From assembly GCA_030789695.1 (NCBI GenBank), contig JAULAV010003585.1:32279-96278 (forward strand): 64,000 bases of DNA. Direction: 5' to 3'. The notes beneath the pieces are model-generated. The model was not told the origin of the DNA. It ran no database searches and saw nothing but the letters and a program-made list of their open reading frames with translations. Origin of the DNA: Scilla litardierei. Its lineage: Eukaryota > Streptophyta > Magnoliopsida > Asparagales > Asparagaceae. Of this stretch, positions 20,092 to 31,714 are shown piece by piece; position 1 is the stretch's first letter, and each line of letters opens with the position of its first letter. A program made the translations under genes and the position numbers.

Positions 20092-23000
20092 TATAATGGT
20101 CCAAAAATTTTGAGATTGTTGGGGAAATTTCCTGTAATTTCTCCTATATTTTTAAACTATTTTCATATTTTATTCCCTTTCTTTATTCTCTTCTTCTCCT
20201 TTTTTTCCTTTTTTTCCTTTTTTTTCCTTTGGCCCAGCATTCTACTCATTTTAATCTTACTAACTCTCTCTTTCACTTTGTTTGACCCAAAGCCCATTCC
20301 CTCTCTCTCTCAAAGAGAAGAAACAGGCTTCAGCCTGCTATAGCCCAAACACCACACATAAATCCCAGCCCACAACCCAAGCACAACCCCTTATTGGTTC
20401 ATATCTTACTTTGCTTTTACATACATTTTCTTTTCTTTATTTTCCTTTGGTCCAAAGCCCAGACCCATATAAGCCCACGCCCCTTTAAAAACAATCTTCC
20501 CCCTTCTTCAAAACAAAATCCAACTCACTGGCCCATGCCCCTGACCCTGACTCTCTTTCTTTTTGTAGAGCCCACGGCCCGTTCTCATTTCCCTTCTCAT
20601 TCTTTTCATAACCCTAAAAGCCCAAGGCCCCAAATTAAATCCCACTCCCTTCAAACAAAGCCCCAAGTGCCTGATTAAGAGAGACCAGCGGCCACCGCCG
20701 TTGATTTCTTTGCTGATTCGAAACCCAAGCATCTCATACGTTCGTCGTCGCCCTTCATCTCTCGAGGAAGTTCAATCCGACCTGAACTCCTCCAGCGATC
20801 CCCTCACGTGTCGCACCGCCACATCTCCTCTATTTAAGTTCTATAATTTCTAGTGTTTTAAATCATGCGAAAATATTCTCTTCTCTTCCTCAAATTTCTG
20901 ATTTCGGTTCTTTCGAATTTAAGCTTGGGGATTTTGGGTTTCAGCTATCATCGGTAGATTATTTCTATTCCAAACTTTCGGTTTATTTTCTTGTTCAATT
21001 TTCTGAAATTTATGTGCTTGATCAATGTTGTGTGCTGGCATAATTGTTGGAAGTTTTCTCTAAGCTTTTACGTTTGATAATTATTGGATTTTATTGGAGA
21101 TAATGATTCATTTTTAATCAAGAGAATTTTCCATGTGCGATTGATATCGACGACTCCTTTGGGTGTTACGTCGACCCTCGCCTTTGTCTCCTTTTCCTCT
21201 TATCTTCGGTTGGAAGTATGGTGTAGTTGGCCGTCGGTGGGCATACGTTGGCTTGGTTGTTGGGCTTGCCTACGGGTGTTCTTGGACTGTTTCGTTGTTG
21301 TTCCCTTGGAAAATTTCCTGTAATTTCTCCAATATTTTTCTTAACTATTTTCATATTTTTCTAAACTATTTTGATGTCTTGGTCGGTGTTGTTTGCTTGG
21401 GGCCTTGCCCCTTCGCTGTTTCTCATGGGCTTCTTACCATGTGGGATATTTTACCGGGCTTTGGGCATTGCTACCCCGTGCTCACAGTTGGTTCTTTGAG
21501 TGTTATGGCCCACAGGCTTGCACCCTTGCTTACTCTTTCAGTGGCCAAGGCCTTTTGACTTATTCTTGGGTCGAGGCTTGTAGTTATATATTGTCTGATT
21601 TGCTTGTTGGGTCTATATACTTGTTACTCTTCATGTTCATATATTAATAGCCACCGCATGGCCCCTCCATGCTGGTAGACTGTACGAAAATTCAGAGTCG
21701 CAGAAAACATGAATCTGCTCACATGCCCTTCTCTTGAAATTATCTAAATTTTTAGTTTTAAAATAAATTCTGAATTTGTTTTAATTGCTTAGTTTAATTT
21801 CTTAACTATAAATCATTTTGTTAGTAATTTATCTTTGGTCATGAACTTGATTACTTAACCTGCATGTAAATAATTGTAACTGATGGATTATGTTATTACA
21901 GTTTGTGCATATAGAACCAATTGACTTGTGACTTTAACATAGTACTTGAACACAGAACTCATGCAGTCACTGAGAACATGAAATGGAACACAGAGACTTG
22001 ATAATGCATAGAACTCTAATCATGTAAATCAAGATAACATGAAACATAAACATCTTCAGAACAGTTAGATAACAGAAACAAACATTTCATACTAATTAGA
22101 AACAGAACATACATTGCAACTGTATAGCTACATGATTGATGCTTTAATATTTTCTTTACATAGTTCTTGTTACAAGATCACATTACATTGGAAAGCTCTT
22201 ATTACATAGTTCATATGTAACATGCTCATTATCTGATAACAGTTGACATGATTCAGTTACATGACATAGTTACATGACATGATTACAAGGAATGGTATAC
22301 CATGAATCACTTACTTGAATATTGTATACTGATGCATATTTTCGATATTTGTATCTGTTCATCGATATACAAATCATAGAGTCCAAATATTATACATGTT
22401 CACGATTGGGAACTATGTGTTACATGGGGACAAAGTACCACATATACCGGGGGTCGCCTCTTGAACCTATAGGAGCCACCTCTAAAATCTCCTCCACAGT
22501 TTACATTAAAAATCATCACAGTATCAGATACAATACTGCTTAACATAACACTGAACTTAATATACATTGTACCTAGTATATAGATTTCACTGGAGTTTGG
22601 GGTAACTCATATTAGAGAGTGCAGGAGAGACTGCAGCTATGCTTCATCACAAATCACAGTTTCATGTTTGGATCACATCACAGTTTCTTGATAATATCCA
22701 ACCTGGTCCCTTCACAGTTTCTTGTTAAACTCATTCACAATTTCATCGAATGGATCCAAAGTCTATTTCATAGTTTGACATTTGGACTCAAGTCTAGGTT
22801 AGCTCCCTGTGATACAAGGTGGTCTTCGGGTTGCATACTGTCTCCAATATGAGTCACACCACTAGCATAAAACATCACTCTAGTATACAAGATAAAGTTG
22901 GTAGGGTAAATTATATCATAATATGCTTTCTTATTGCCATGCTTGGATAATTATGTTAACATTTAATGTTGTGAATATTTGCTAGTGAAATATTGTTCTA

Positions 23001-23446
23001 CCTTTAGCCACGTATTGTTTATCAAATGTCATTGTTGCCTCATTGTCTAATTTTAACATACCTATTTCTTTAAATGCTTGCACTGGTTATAACTTGACAC
23101 TCTCATACACTTGTTACACTTTGTTCTTTAGATCACTTTTACATGCTTGCACTAATACTTTGTTTTGTACATAAACGGTTTGCTTGGTTATAGATATAAT
23201 CTACTCTAATCCAATCCTACATCTCTCATGTGTTAAAACATGTTTCCTATAGAGTTTTAAAGTTCTAGGACTAGCTTTCTTTCCTTTGAGCGATGCACAG
23301 AGATTCTGAGTCCTTTCATACAGGTATGTTTTCGGTGTATTTCTATATCGTCTAATATTGTTTTCACTCGTAACCAGCATGACCTACATATTCAACATAA
23401 ATGTAATGACCAAAAACGTAATGACCCCCTGAAATCGGGTCACACA
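20092..23446 (+). mobile_element. Tekay/Del-type solo LTR
   Basis: 3,355 bp flanked by ACCAA at 20087-20091 and 23447-23451. Starts TATAATGGTCCAAAAATTTTG (TG decayed to TA) and ends GGGTCACACA; this style (TGTAAYGRCC... and ...GGGTC-TTACA) is typical of Tekay/Del chromovirus LTRs, which are often several kb long. Probable promoter: TATTTAAG at about 20831, followed by a pyrimidine-rich leader. Removing it restores a continuous gag frame of element E (…TTGGTACCAATGATAGC…), which supports the boundaries. A 50-bp segment near the start (20118-20170) recurs at 21305-21357. Several open frames of 60-130 codons have no recognisable domain and are not called. Confidence 0.75.
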
Positions 23447-23496
23447 ACCAATGATAGCAAAAAAGGTGAAGATCCTCAAGAAAATGATGAAGAACG
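23447..23496 (+). pseudogene. Gag N-terminus of element E, first piece
   Basis: In the frame starting GATAGC (23453) the translation is DSKKGEDPQENDEER; it continues directly into LEKMEKQFLSLKAMIKQ at 31097 once the Reina-type element and one GAACG/AAACG duplication are removed. This continuity shows the 7.6-kb element landed in the gag of element E. Confidence 0.7.
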
Positions 23497-23847
23497 TGAT
23501 GGGATCATCACGTACTCAAGGCGGCGGCGGCGGCGGACCGGTGGAGGACACGACTCAACCAATTGATTAAGGGACGTTTTCATACCTTATGACTTAGTTT
23601 CTATTATTTTATTAGAATAAGGGCAAACTTGTAATTTGGGGTTTTTCGGCATTGGCTTCATAAGTGGGGGCGGCGGCCGGCCCTAGGGCATGTGAAAATT
23701 GAGTTTTGAGCGAATAGCTAGGGAAGAGTGCGGACGTCCTCTTATCACCGTCTTAAGAGGGTGGTTGCCTCTTTATTTGTAGCCAAATTTATCTTTTCTT
23801 TTGCTATTTTCTCTATAAAAATTTCAGATTTGCGTTAGGTTCTACCA
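23497..23847 (+). repeat. 5' LTR of element D
   Basis: 351 bp. It includes a GGC-repeat run near 23520-23535 and ends directly before the primer-binding site. Confidence 0.9.
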
Positions 23848-23870
23848 ATTTGGTATCAAAGCATCGATCC

Positions 23871-25770
23871 ATAGCGGCGTCGACGTGGGCGAAAGATCAA
23901 ATTGATGCGTTAGAAGAAAAACTCAACACGGAGATCGATGGGGTGAAGAAGACCCTAACGGAGAACGGGGAAGCAATCATGAAATTGACGGCCTCCGTGG
24001 GGCGAATCAAGGCTTCCAACGAAAGGTTGAACGCAAGGCAAAACAAGCAAGACGAGGCCCTCACGCAAATCACCTTTCAATTATCAATTCTCACGAGGAA
24101 AGAGGGAAAAGGTGGAGCGAACCCTAGTTCTTCGATAAAGGCGCCACTTTTGGACGACGCGAACCCTAAATATTCAACAAAGGTACCGCCTTGGACAAGG
24201 AAAAGCACAAGATGGAGAATTTTGATGATGGATTGGTTCCCGATGATGGGAAGGATTATGAAGAAGACGAAGAAGGGTCGTGGGAAGAGGATTATTGCGA
24301 GACGATCCGTCGGAGGGCCGAAGAGGGACGGCGCACCCATCCTCAACAAGGGGAGGGGCAGCCGGCCCTAAACCTGAGCAGGGGCAGCCGCCCCGCCCCG
24401 CAAGAAGCTCGGCAGGGGCGGCCGACCCCTGCCGCCCTTCGACAGGGTCAACCACCCTGCCGAACATCCCCACAGGGCCACCGGCCCTCCGGCAGCCCCG
24501 GCAAGGGCCGCCGGAGGTCTGGCAGCCTCCGACAGCCCCCTGGCAGTCGCCAGGGGGATTTCACGAGTACGGTGGGCCCCAATCTGCAGTTTTTCAGCCT
24601 CCTATGACACGTTCTGGCTACGACGAACACTATCCGACATCTGACAGTTATTCAGGGCAAGTGCAGGGTGATGGGACTCGCTACGGGGATGAAGGGGGTG
24701 GTGCCTACTATGACGACGGAAGAGGAGGAAAATATGGGAGCGGTGGAGACTGGGAAGGCTACAGAAGGCGAGGAGAGGATCCCGCGGGGGTTATGGGTAC
24801 TGGGGGAGAGGACCATCTAGAGGACATGAGACACATTAGGAGAGGTGGCAGCACTATCATCAGTCCAGACATGCAGACTGACGGGCAGAGAAGGGGCATT
24901 TTGGAGTGGACGGTAGAGTCCGGAAGCTGAAGATGCCAGTGTTTGAGAGGGATGATCCACATGCGTGGATATACCGAGCAGATCGGTTCTTCACTGTATC
25001 CCGCATGACATATGCACAGAAGTTAAAAGCAGCGGTAGTATGTTTGGAGGAGAGAGCCTTGGGATGGTACCAGTGGAGGGAGCAGCGACACCCGTTTCAC
25101 AGTTGGGAGGAGATTAAGGACCGCATACTAGAGAGGTTCCGAGATCCACATATGAGGAACCTCCACAAGCAGTTGTTTGCGCGCTCAGGCAGGACGGGCC
25201 CGTGAGAGAGTATATAAAGAAGTTCGAACAGATGTTGGGGCGAGTTCGGGGGTCACTGACGAGTCACTGGATGGCACTTTTATGAAAGGCCTGAAGCCTA
25301 TTATCCGCTCAGGGATTCTCGGCCATACAAGCCCCAAGGGCTGGTGGAGGTCATGGAGATGGCACAAATGGTAGAGGATCACCAGGCAAAGGAGAGGAGA
25401 GCCCGGGGCGGATGGACCGGTCAGGGGCAGCGTGGAGTCTCAGTAGTTTCAGGAGGGGTGAAGGCTTCCACAGGAGTAGACCATGCAGGCAAGGAGAAGG
25501 CGGGGGAGAAGAGCGGTGCACCGCCAGCAGGGGGCAGTTCAGGAGGATGATGGATGCTGAGATAAAGGAGAATCGTCAGAAGTAACTATGCTTCAGATGC
25601 GACGAGAGGTTTACCCCCGGCTACAGGGGCACAGGTCGCAACATGCATGTGTTGCTGTTGGAGGATAAGGACGATGGGACGGAGCTGGAGTGCGAGACCA
25701 TCGAGGAGGAGGCCACAAAGGACCCTCGGTTAGATGTAGCGGAGGTCTCTCTAAACTCTGTGGTAGGGTT
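23871..25770 (+). pseudogene. Gag of element D, broken
   Basis: The expected start codon is ATA at 23871 (…ATA GCG GCG…), probably a mutated ATG; related gags start MAxxT. A coiled-coil segment follows (QIDALEEKLNTEIDGVKK) to about 24100, then a Pro/Gly-rich GC-rich linker with frame changes at about 24280-24900. The gag core is at 24915-25380 (RKLKMPVFERDDPHAW, ALGWYQW). The zinc knuckle at about 25590-25635 reads CFRCDERFTPGYRG, so the His and last Cys are replaced, and a TAA precedes it. The acidic tail ends VSLNSVVGF where a solo LTR was inserted; protease resumes at 27436. At least three frameshifts are visible. Confidence 0.8.
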
Positions 25771-27430
25771 TGACGTGCGTTTATATTTTATATATTCACG
25801 CACGTCTTCTTTGTGCTTTTCCGTTGTTTTCCGTCGTCCCGTACCCATTTTCTTGAGATTTCTAGTTTCCTTTCACTTCTTTGTGTTTTTGTGTATATGC
25901 AGGAGATTGCCAGCGTTGGGGACATAATGAAGATATCATGAGCCCCCGAAGCAACGGGAGGAGTCGCGCGCGATCAGAGGGTCAAACGATAAAGATTGTC
26001 ATTTCTCAGCCCTCAACCGATCGGGTGGACATAGTCACCCGATCGGTTGATGCACGCGTATCCGACCCGGACGAAGGCTGAAGTGAGGAGCAGCTCAACC
26101 GACCGGTTCGTCGACCGGTTGAATTCAACAGAGCTCTCGGCCATTTGAAGCTGAATTCCAACTGATCGGATGACATCTCACCCGATCGGTTCATCTGTAG
26201 CCGAATTTCCCAAACGATGACCCGAAGAGCTCAACCGACCGGTTCGCTGACCGTGCGAAATCGACAGAATTCTCTGTCTTTTGGGGATATTTCCAACCGA
26301 TCGGTTGATTACTCAACCGATCGGTTCACCTGATGCTGCATCTCTCCAAGCGACGACCCGGAGAAGCCAACCGGTCGGACCAAGTGAGCGGTTGAAGTTC
26401 TGAACATCGATGCTGAAGCGCCAAGTAGCTCACCCGATAGGTTGATGCTTCAACCGATCGGGTGGCCGCGATTTGTATAAATAGTTGACCTAGGGTTCTG
26501 AAAACGGAGCTGTTGTTTTTTCTGTCTTTTCTTGTACGGTGACGGCTGGAATTTTATTGCATTTTGTAAGTCTTCTTATTGCTTTCAAACTTTAATATTA
26601 TCTTAATAGCATTGCTACTATCTCATTCATATTGCCTGATCATGATTTTTACGGTTGAAATTTGTTTAGATTGCTTTTTAGCTATGATTTGTGAGTAGTT
26701 CCCAAATCTGGGATTTTGGTGGAAACACCTTCGTAGGTTCTCCCTAATGCGTCCATAGGACTAGGAATTCAATAAGGATTAGGAATTTAGATGGTTACGC
26801 GGGGTGTTTCATTGTCATCAGTGGAAAAAAGACCGGCTTTGACCGTCGGGCCAAGAGGGAATAAACTTGGCGGTTGACTCCCTAGCCACAGCTCACGCCC
26901 TTAGCGTAGACATCGAATCCTAGCGTGTGGGAACGGCAGAATGAGATGTTGGGAGTAATCGTTGCGAGCTTAGTGCTCCCGGAGTCAGTCGGTGTTAATG
27001 AACATGGGAATGCCCACCGACGGAACCCGGGTAGACCTAGCGTATCATCCTAGGCACCGACCGGAATATCGGGCTCATGGGACGCTAGGTATCACTTTTA
27101 GAGGCAACGTCTCACGACTAAACCTTAAATCCAATCGTACTCCTATCCGTCGGTCGTAATAGTGAGAGCACATGATAGGGTGGAAACCGAAGTCCTAGGT
27201 TTTCTTTTATACTATTTATCCTTCGTATCTTTATTCTGTGACAAACCATCGATCGTTCGGGCTAGCTCACCCACAGGGTGAACCGGTTCCTCTTTGACAC
27301 AAGCACAACCACGCCTCCCTATGTTCGACCCCCAAGCCACACTACAACACCGTGTGCTTGCGGTATAAATATTTAAATCTGGTATCCCCAATCCTATTGC
27401 ACTCATATGCTCAAAACTTAGGAGACGTCA
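25771..27430 (+). mobile_element. Copia-type solo LTR with palindrome array, inside element D
   Basis: 1,660 bp with perfect GGGTT target duplications (25766-25770, 27431-27435) and matching ends TGACGT / ACGTCA. About 25970-26465 is filled with about 20 variants of the palindrome CAACCGATCGGTTG. A TATA box TATAAATA follows at 26476-26483, and then a leader. Insertion splits gag from protease in element D. The layout matches SIRE-type copia LTRs, but without coding sequence the lineage is an inference. Confidence 0.88.
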
Positions 27431-27435
27431 GGGTT

Positions 27436-27930
27436 CACCCCGAACCATACCATGAAGTTGAGGAGACAGATCGGAGATCAGGAGGTGACACTGACGGTGC
27501 TCATTGACAGTGGGGCCACCCACAATTTCATCTCTCGGAGGATGGTAGAGCAGCAGGGGCTACAGCTGGTGGACGTTGGCAGTTTTAGTGTGATGATGGG
27601 GACATGCAAGAAGGAGAGTAGCTGAGGAGTGTGCCAAGGGCTGGTGTTGACATTGCAGGGAAAACGGGTGTTGGCAGACTTCTTACCCTAGACTTGGGAA
27701 GTACGGATGTCATTTTAGGCATGACATGGCTGCAGACGTTGTAGAAGATGAAGGTAAACTAGAAACTCCTCAGGATGGAGTTCCAGTAGGATGGGAGATC
27801 AGTGGTGTTGCAAGGGGACCCCAATCTATACAGAATTTTGATCTCGCTGAAGACCATAGTCGGGGCCCTTCAGGCAGAGGGAGAGGGATTTCTGATGGAG
27901 TTACACTCGATAGTAGGAGAGGGGGATGCT
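27436..27930 (+). pseudogene. Retropepsin (protease) remnant of element D
   Basis: Just after the nested LTR the frame reads MKLRRQIGDQEV and then VLIDSGATHNFISRRM, with the aspartic protease active site DSGA at about 27507-27518. A stop occurs near 27625, after which the frame is disrupted up to the reverse transcriptase region. The protease would cleave the Gag-Pol polyprotein. Confidence 0.82.
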
Positions 27931-29220
27931 GAGGCAGGTGCAGGCTATGCTGGAGCAGTTCGACGAGGTTTTTCAGGAGCCACCGGGGCTTCCACCACCC
28001 AGAGACCACGAGCACGCTATCTTTCTGAGGGAGGGCACGTCCTCCATTAGCGTGAGGCCCTATCGTTACCCCCAGATACAGAAGGACAATATTGAAAGGA
28101 TGGTAGCAGAAATGGTGCAAGCATGTATTATTCAGCCCGGTGTGAATCACTTCTCCAGTCCGGTGTTGCTAGTTAAAAAGAAGGATGGGAGCTGGTGCTT
28201 CTGCGTAGGCTACAGAGCGCAGAATAAGGAAACGGTGCCAGACAAGTTCCACATACCGGTGATTGACGAGCTTTTCGATGAGTTACATGGGTCAGCCATC
28301 TTTTCGAAGATAGATCTCAAATCAGGCTACCATCAAATCAGGATGAGGGAGATGTTCTCAAGACAACCTTTAGGACTCATGAAGGCCACTACGAGTTCTT
28401 GGTCATGCCCTTTGGCTTGACTAACGCGCCTGCCATGTTCCAGTCCCTAATGAACAAGGTATTTCGTCCATATCTGAGAAGGTTTGTACTTGTATTCTTT
28501 GACGATATCTTGGTATATAGTCGCTCGTTGGAGGAGCATTTGGATCACTTGCAGGTAATGTTCCAGGAGTTGCACTACCACCGATTGTACGGGAACCGAA
28601 AGAAGTGCTTATTTGGCCAGCCACATGTGGAGTACTTGGGACACGTGGTGTCCTCAGAGAGAGTAGTTACAGACAGGGCGAAGATAGCGACAATGCTGGA
28701 CTGGCCACTACCCACCACTTTGAGGGGGCTGAGGGTGTTCCTAGGCCTCACAGGTTACTACATAAGGTTTGTCACGGGATATCGTATGGTCACCTGGCCA
28801 CTCACGAAGTTGTTGAAGAAGAATCAGTTTATATGTGGTAACGGGGCGACGCTTGCCTTCGAGGCCTTGAAGAAGGCTATGACTACGTCCCAGTGTTGGC
28901 GCTTCCAGATTTCTCGAGACCCTTTGTTGTGGATGCTGATGCTTCGGGACATGGATTAGGGGCGGTGCTGATGCAAGATCAACGCCATATCGCTTATTAC
29001 AGTCAGGTGCTGACAGCAAGGACCAAATTGAACGTCGGTGTACGAGAGGGAGTTGATGGCTATAGTCCTGGCTATTCAGAAGTGGAGACCGTATCTGCTG
29101 GGAAGGTGCTTCTTAGTGCGCACAGATCAGAGGAGCCTTAGGTATCTTTTAGAGCAACGAATGGTCGCTAAGGAGCACCAGAAATGGCTGAGGAAGCTGA
29201 TGGGGAACAGGTTTAGATAG
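27930..29220 (+). pseudogene. Reverse transcriptase and RNase H of element D, frameshifted
   Basis: Reverse transcriptase starts in the frame 27926-28420 (VRPYRYP, then [11 protein letters not shown] and [15 protein letters not shown]), shifts near 28350, and continues at 28399-28959 with MPFGLTNAP and the catalytic box VFFDDILVYS at about 28493. The thumb/connection segment GHVVS and FLGLTGYYIRF follow. RNase H begins near 28893 (FVVDADASGHGLGAVL) and, after another shift near 29035, [21 protein letters not shown] with RTDQRSL. All catalytic acids that can be located are present; the damage is frameshifts rather than lost motifs. Confidence 0.87.
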
Positions 29221-29371
29221 AATATCACCCAGGGCTGGATAATAAGGCGGCCGACACTCTATCCGGAGAGAGGATATACAGTTGGCGGCTTTGTATGTGT
29301 CCGTTCTTCAGGACTGGGAGCCATTGCAGAGGGAGATCGAGTAGGACCAGGAGCTGGCAGTCATTCGGGAG

Positions 29372-30554
29372 GTGCTTTTACAAGGGTCCGCGGGTCACCA
29401 GAAATATGCTATGCAAGAGGGGAGGTTGGTATATTGGGGTCGCCTGGTGTTGCCGAGGACATCCACCCACGTTCCAACAATATTTCAGGAGTTTCATTGC
29501 AGTGCTGTGGGAGGGCATTCTGGGGTCTTCAAGACCTATCAGAGAATGGCTAGAGAGGTGTATTGGCAGGGAATGAAGGACATATCGAGGATGATAGCTG
29601 AGTGTGACGTATGCCAACGTCAAAAGTATATGGCAATGTCCCCGGGAGGGTTACTGCAGTCACTGTCCTTGCCAGAGCAAGTCTGGAAGGACCTTTCCAT
29701 GGACTTCATCGACAGGTTGCCTAAGTCTGGAGGATTCACGGTGATATTTATGGTGGTAGATCGCCAGAGTAAATATGCGCATTTCATACCGCTTAGACAT
29801 CCTTACAGGGCAGTATCGGTGGCGGAGGTGTTCGTGAGGGAGGTCATCCGATTACATGGGCCTCCAAAATCCATTGTCTCTGATAGAGACAACGTTTTCT
29901 TGAGCAGATTCTGGCAGGAGCTCTTCAGGTTGCAAGGGACAGTATTGAGACGTAGTACCACTTATCATCCACAGACTGACGGCCAGACTGAGGTCATCAA
30001 CAGGAGTACCGAAACCTACTAGTGGTGTTTCATCTCGGAGAGCCCGAAGGAGTGGGCCCGTTGGTTGGCCTGGGCCGAATACTAGTACAATACATCTTAT
30101 CACACGGCCGCTCAGACGACACCTTTCAGGATCTTGTATGGACGGAACCCCTCACTTGCTACACTATGGGCAGGAAACAACGTCAGTATCCGATGTGGAG
30201 CAGTACTTGGCAGAGCGAGACCGGATTTTGGACGAGCTGAAGCTTCATTTGGCTAGAGCTCAGCAGGTCATGAAGACGAGGGCTGACCTACACTGTCGTG
30301 ATGTACAATTCGAAGTAAGGGACATGGTGTATCTGAAATTGCGTCCGCACAGGCAGAAATCCCTAGCCCATCGAAGAAATGAGAAGCTCTCTCCCAGATA
30401 TTTCGGGCCTTTTGAGGTGAAGGCGAAGGTGGGGCCAGTAGCTTATAGATTGAAATTGCCCCCAGAATCGATCATTCATTTGGTGTTTCACGTGTCCCAG
30501 CTGCGACAGGTGATTGGGGGCATACACCTTCTCCTTCGCTTCCAGAGACATTGA
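29372..30554 (+). pseudogene. Integrase of element D
   Basis: The zinc-binding HHCC domain runs from about 29480 to 29620 (HCSAVGGHSG … CDVCQRQK). The catalytic core follows in one open frame: SMDFIDRLPKS with the first Asp, VSDRDNVF with the second, and HPQTDGQTEVINR with the Glu, up to a TAG at about 30020. The C-terminal part resumes at 30138-30554 (FGPFEVKAKVGPVAYRLKLP, SxIHLVFHVSQL). The DDE triad is intact, but stops and shifts break the polyprotein. Confidence 0.87.
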
Positions 30555-30563
30555 CGGGATGAT

Positions 30564-30749
30564 ATGGAAGTCTTATTGGAGCCTGAGGAGTTGAAGTGGG
30601 TGCGTAGTGGGGGAGCTGAAGAGCGGGAGGTGTTGGTGCGTTGGAAGGGCTTACCAGAGCATGAGAGCAGATGGGAGTTTGAGAGCGTCATGGCACATCA
30701 GCTTCCAGATTTCCACCTTGAGGACAAGGTGGCTCTTTTGGGGGAGTAG
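30564..30749 (+). pseudogene. Chromodomain at the pol C-terminus of element D
   Basis: 61 codons: after a short lead the segment VLVRWKGLPEHESRWEFE and then DFHLEDKVAL has the conserved WKG and the W of a chromodomain, typical for chromovirus integrases, which use it to target heterochromatin. The codons for FHLEDKV are the CACCTTGAGGACAAGGTGG block seen, without coding context, at the 3' end of the gag-only elements. It ends at the TAG directly before the 3' LTR. Confidence 0.88.
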
Positions 30750-31093
30750 TGATGGGATCATCACGTAGTCAAGGAAGCAACGGCAGACCGGTAGAGGACA
30801 CGACTCAACCAATTGATTCAGGGACGTGTTCGCACCTTATGACTTGGTTTCTATTATTTTATTAGAATAAGGGCAAACTTGTAATTTGGGGTTTTTTCGG
30901 CATTGGCTTCATAAGGGGCGGCAGCCTGTCCTAGGGCATGTGAAAATTGAGTTTTGAGCGAATAGCTAGGGAAGAGTGCGGACGTCCTCTTACCGACGTC
31001 TTGGAAAGGTGATTGCCCCTTTATTTGTAGCCAAATTTATCTTTTCTTTTGTTATTCTCTATAAAAAGTTCAGATTTGCTTTCGGTTCTATCA
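30750..31093 (+). repeat. 3' LTR of element D
   Basis: 344 bp. It differs from the 5' LTR by a GGC-run contraction and about 20 or more substitutions, so the insertion is not recent. Confidence 0.9.
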
Positions 31094-31714
31094 AAACGTT
31101 TGGAAAAGATGGAGAAACAGTTCTTATCTCTGAAAGCCATGATAAAGCAGTTGTTGGAGAGGAATAGCTGCCCACCATCGGCGGATGTCCTTGCAGAGAC
31201 GGGTCTAGGCGAAGCTGACACGGAAGATGATGACGTAATGACAGAAGGAGCAATTCTAAAGGAAAAGCTATCACGAATGGAGGAGGCAATTGAGGTGACT
31301 AAGGAGGTGGCAACGGAGACCAAACGACAGCGGATCCTTTCGAAACCGACAGTGTGAATAAAACATTGGTGGACCGTCCAGGGCAGGGATCCGACCGGAT
31401 CTGGCCAGATCCACACTACAGCGGGTGGGGTGGCGAGATCCGGTCATATCCGCATCGTGTGACGTCCGACGCAATGTCAAGCGAGGACTTCGAGCAGACG
31501 ATGGTCCTTGGGAGGCAGCGACAGCCGGTGGAGGCCGAAGGTGCTTCGACGATGGCAGAGAGACCGACAGGGCTACGACGAGGCCAGGGGAGGCCGGCGA
31601 TGCTTCGACAAGGACAGGAGAGTCCGACGAGGCTTCGACCAGACCAGAAGTAATATATCACCTCTTTTCAGAATTTCACCTTGAGGATAATGTGTTTCAT
31701 TGGTAGTGGAGTAA
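31094..31714 (+). pseudogene. Gag N-terminus and linker of element E, second piece
   Basis: Translation continues LEKMEKQFLSLKAMIKQL (coiled-coil like) and then an acidic segment (GEADTEDDDVMTEG) and EEAIEVTKEVATETKRQR, ending at a TGA near 31357. A GC-rich, Arg/Gly-rich linker follows (31380-31650). The gag core and zinc knuckle are missing; the element jumps to the 3' block CACCTTGAGGATAATG (31678-31693) and a purine run. This is the most reduced of the family here. Confidence 0.65.

Larger units (their letters stand above)
23497..31093 (+). mobile_element. Reina-type chromovirus (Ty3/gypsy), element D, inactive
   Basis: 7,597 bp, or about 5.9 kb without the nested solo LTR at 25771-27430. 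LTRs 23497-23847 and 30750-31093 (351 and 344 bp) start TGATGGGATCATCACG and end TCTACCA / TCTATCA. Flanks GAACG and AAACG form a target duplication with one mismatch. The primer site TTGGTATCAAAGC (23850-23862) is close to Met tRNA. Domain order is gag, protease, reverse transcriptase, RNase H, integrase, chromodomain, with the CACCTTGAGGACAAGGTGG block at the end of the chromodomain and a G-rich polypurine tract before the 3' LTR. The short LTRs and zinc knuckle of CFxCDERF type point to the Reina lineage. Multiple frameshifts and stops make it defective, but it is the only element here with a full domain set. Confidence 0.9.

Noticed and set aside
20110..21650. Several open frames of 60-130 codons as host genes
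   Set aside because: They lie inside the Tekay-type LTR leader, are Pro/Phe-rich low-complexity and have no homology that I recognise.
25970..26465. CRISPR or satellite array
   Set aside because: No constant period; it lies inside an LTR with exact ends and target duplications.
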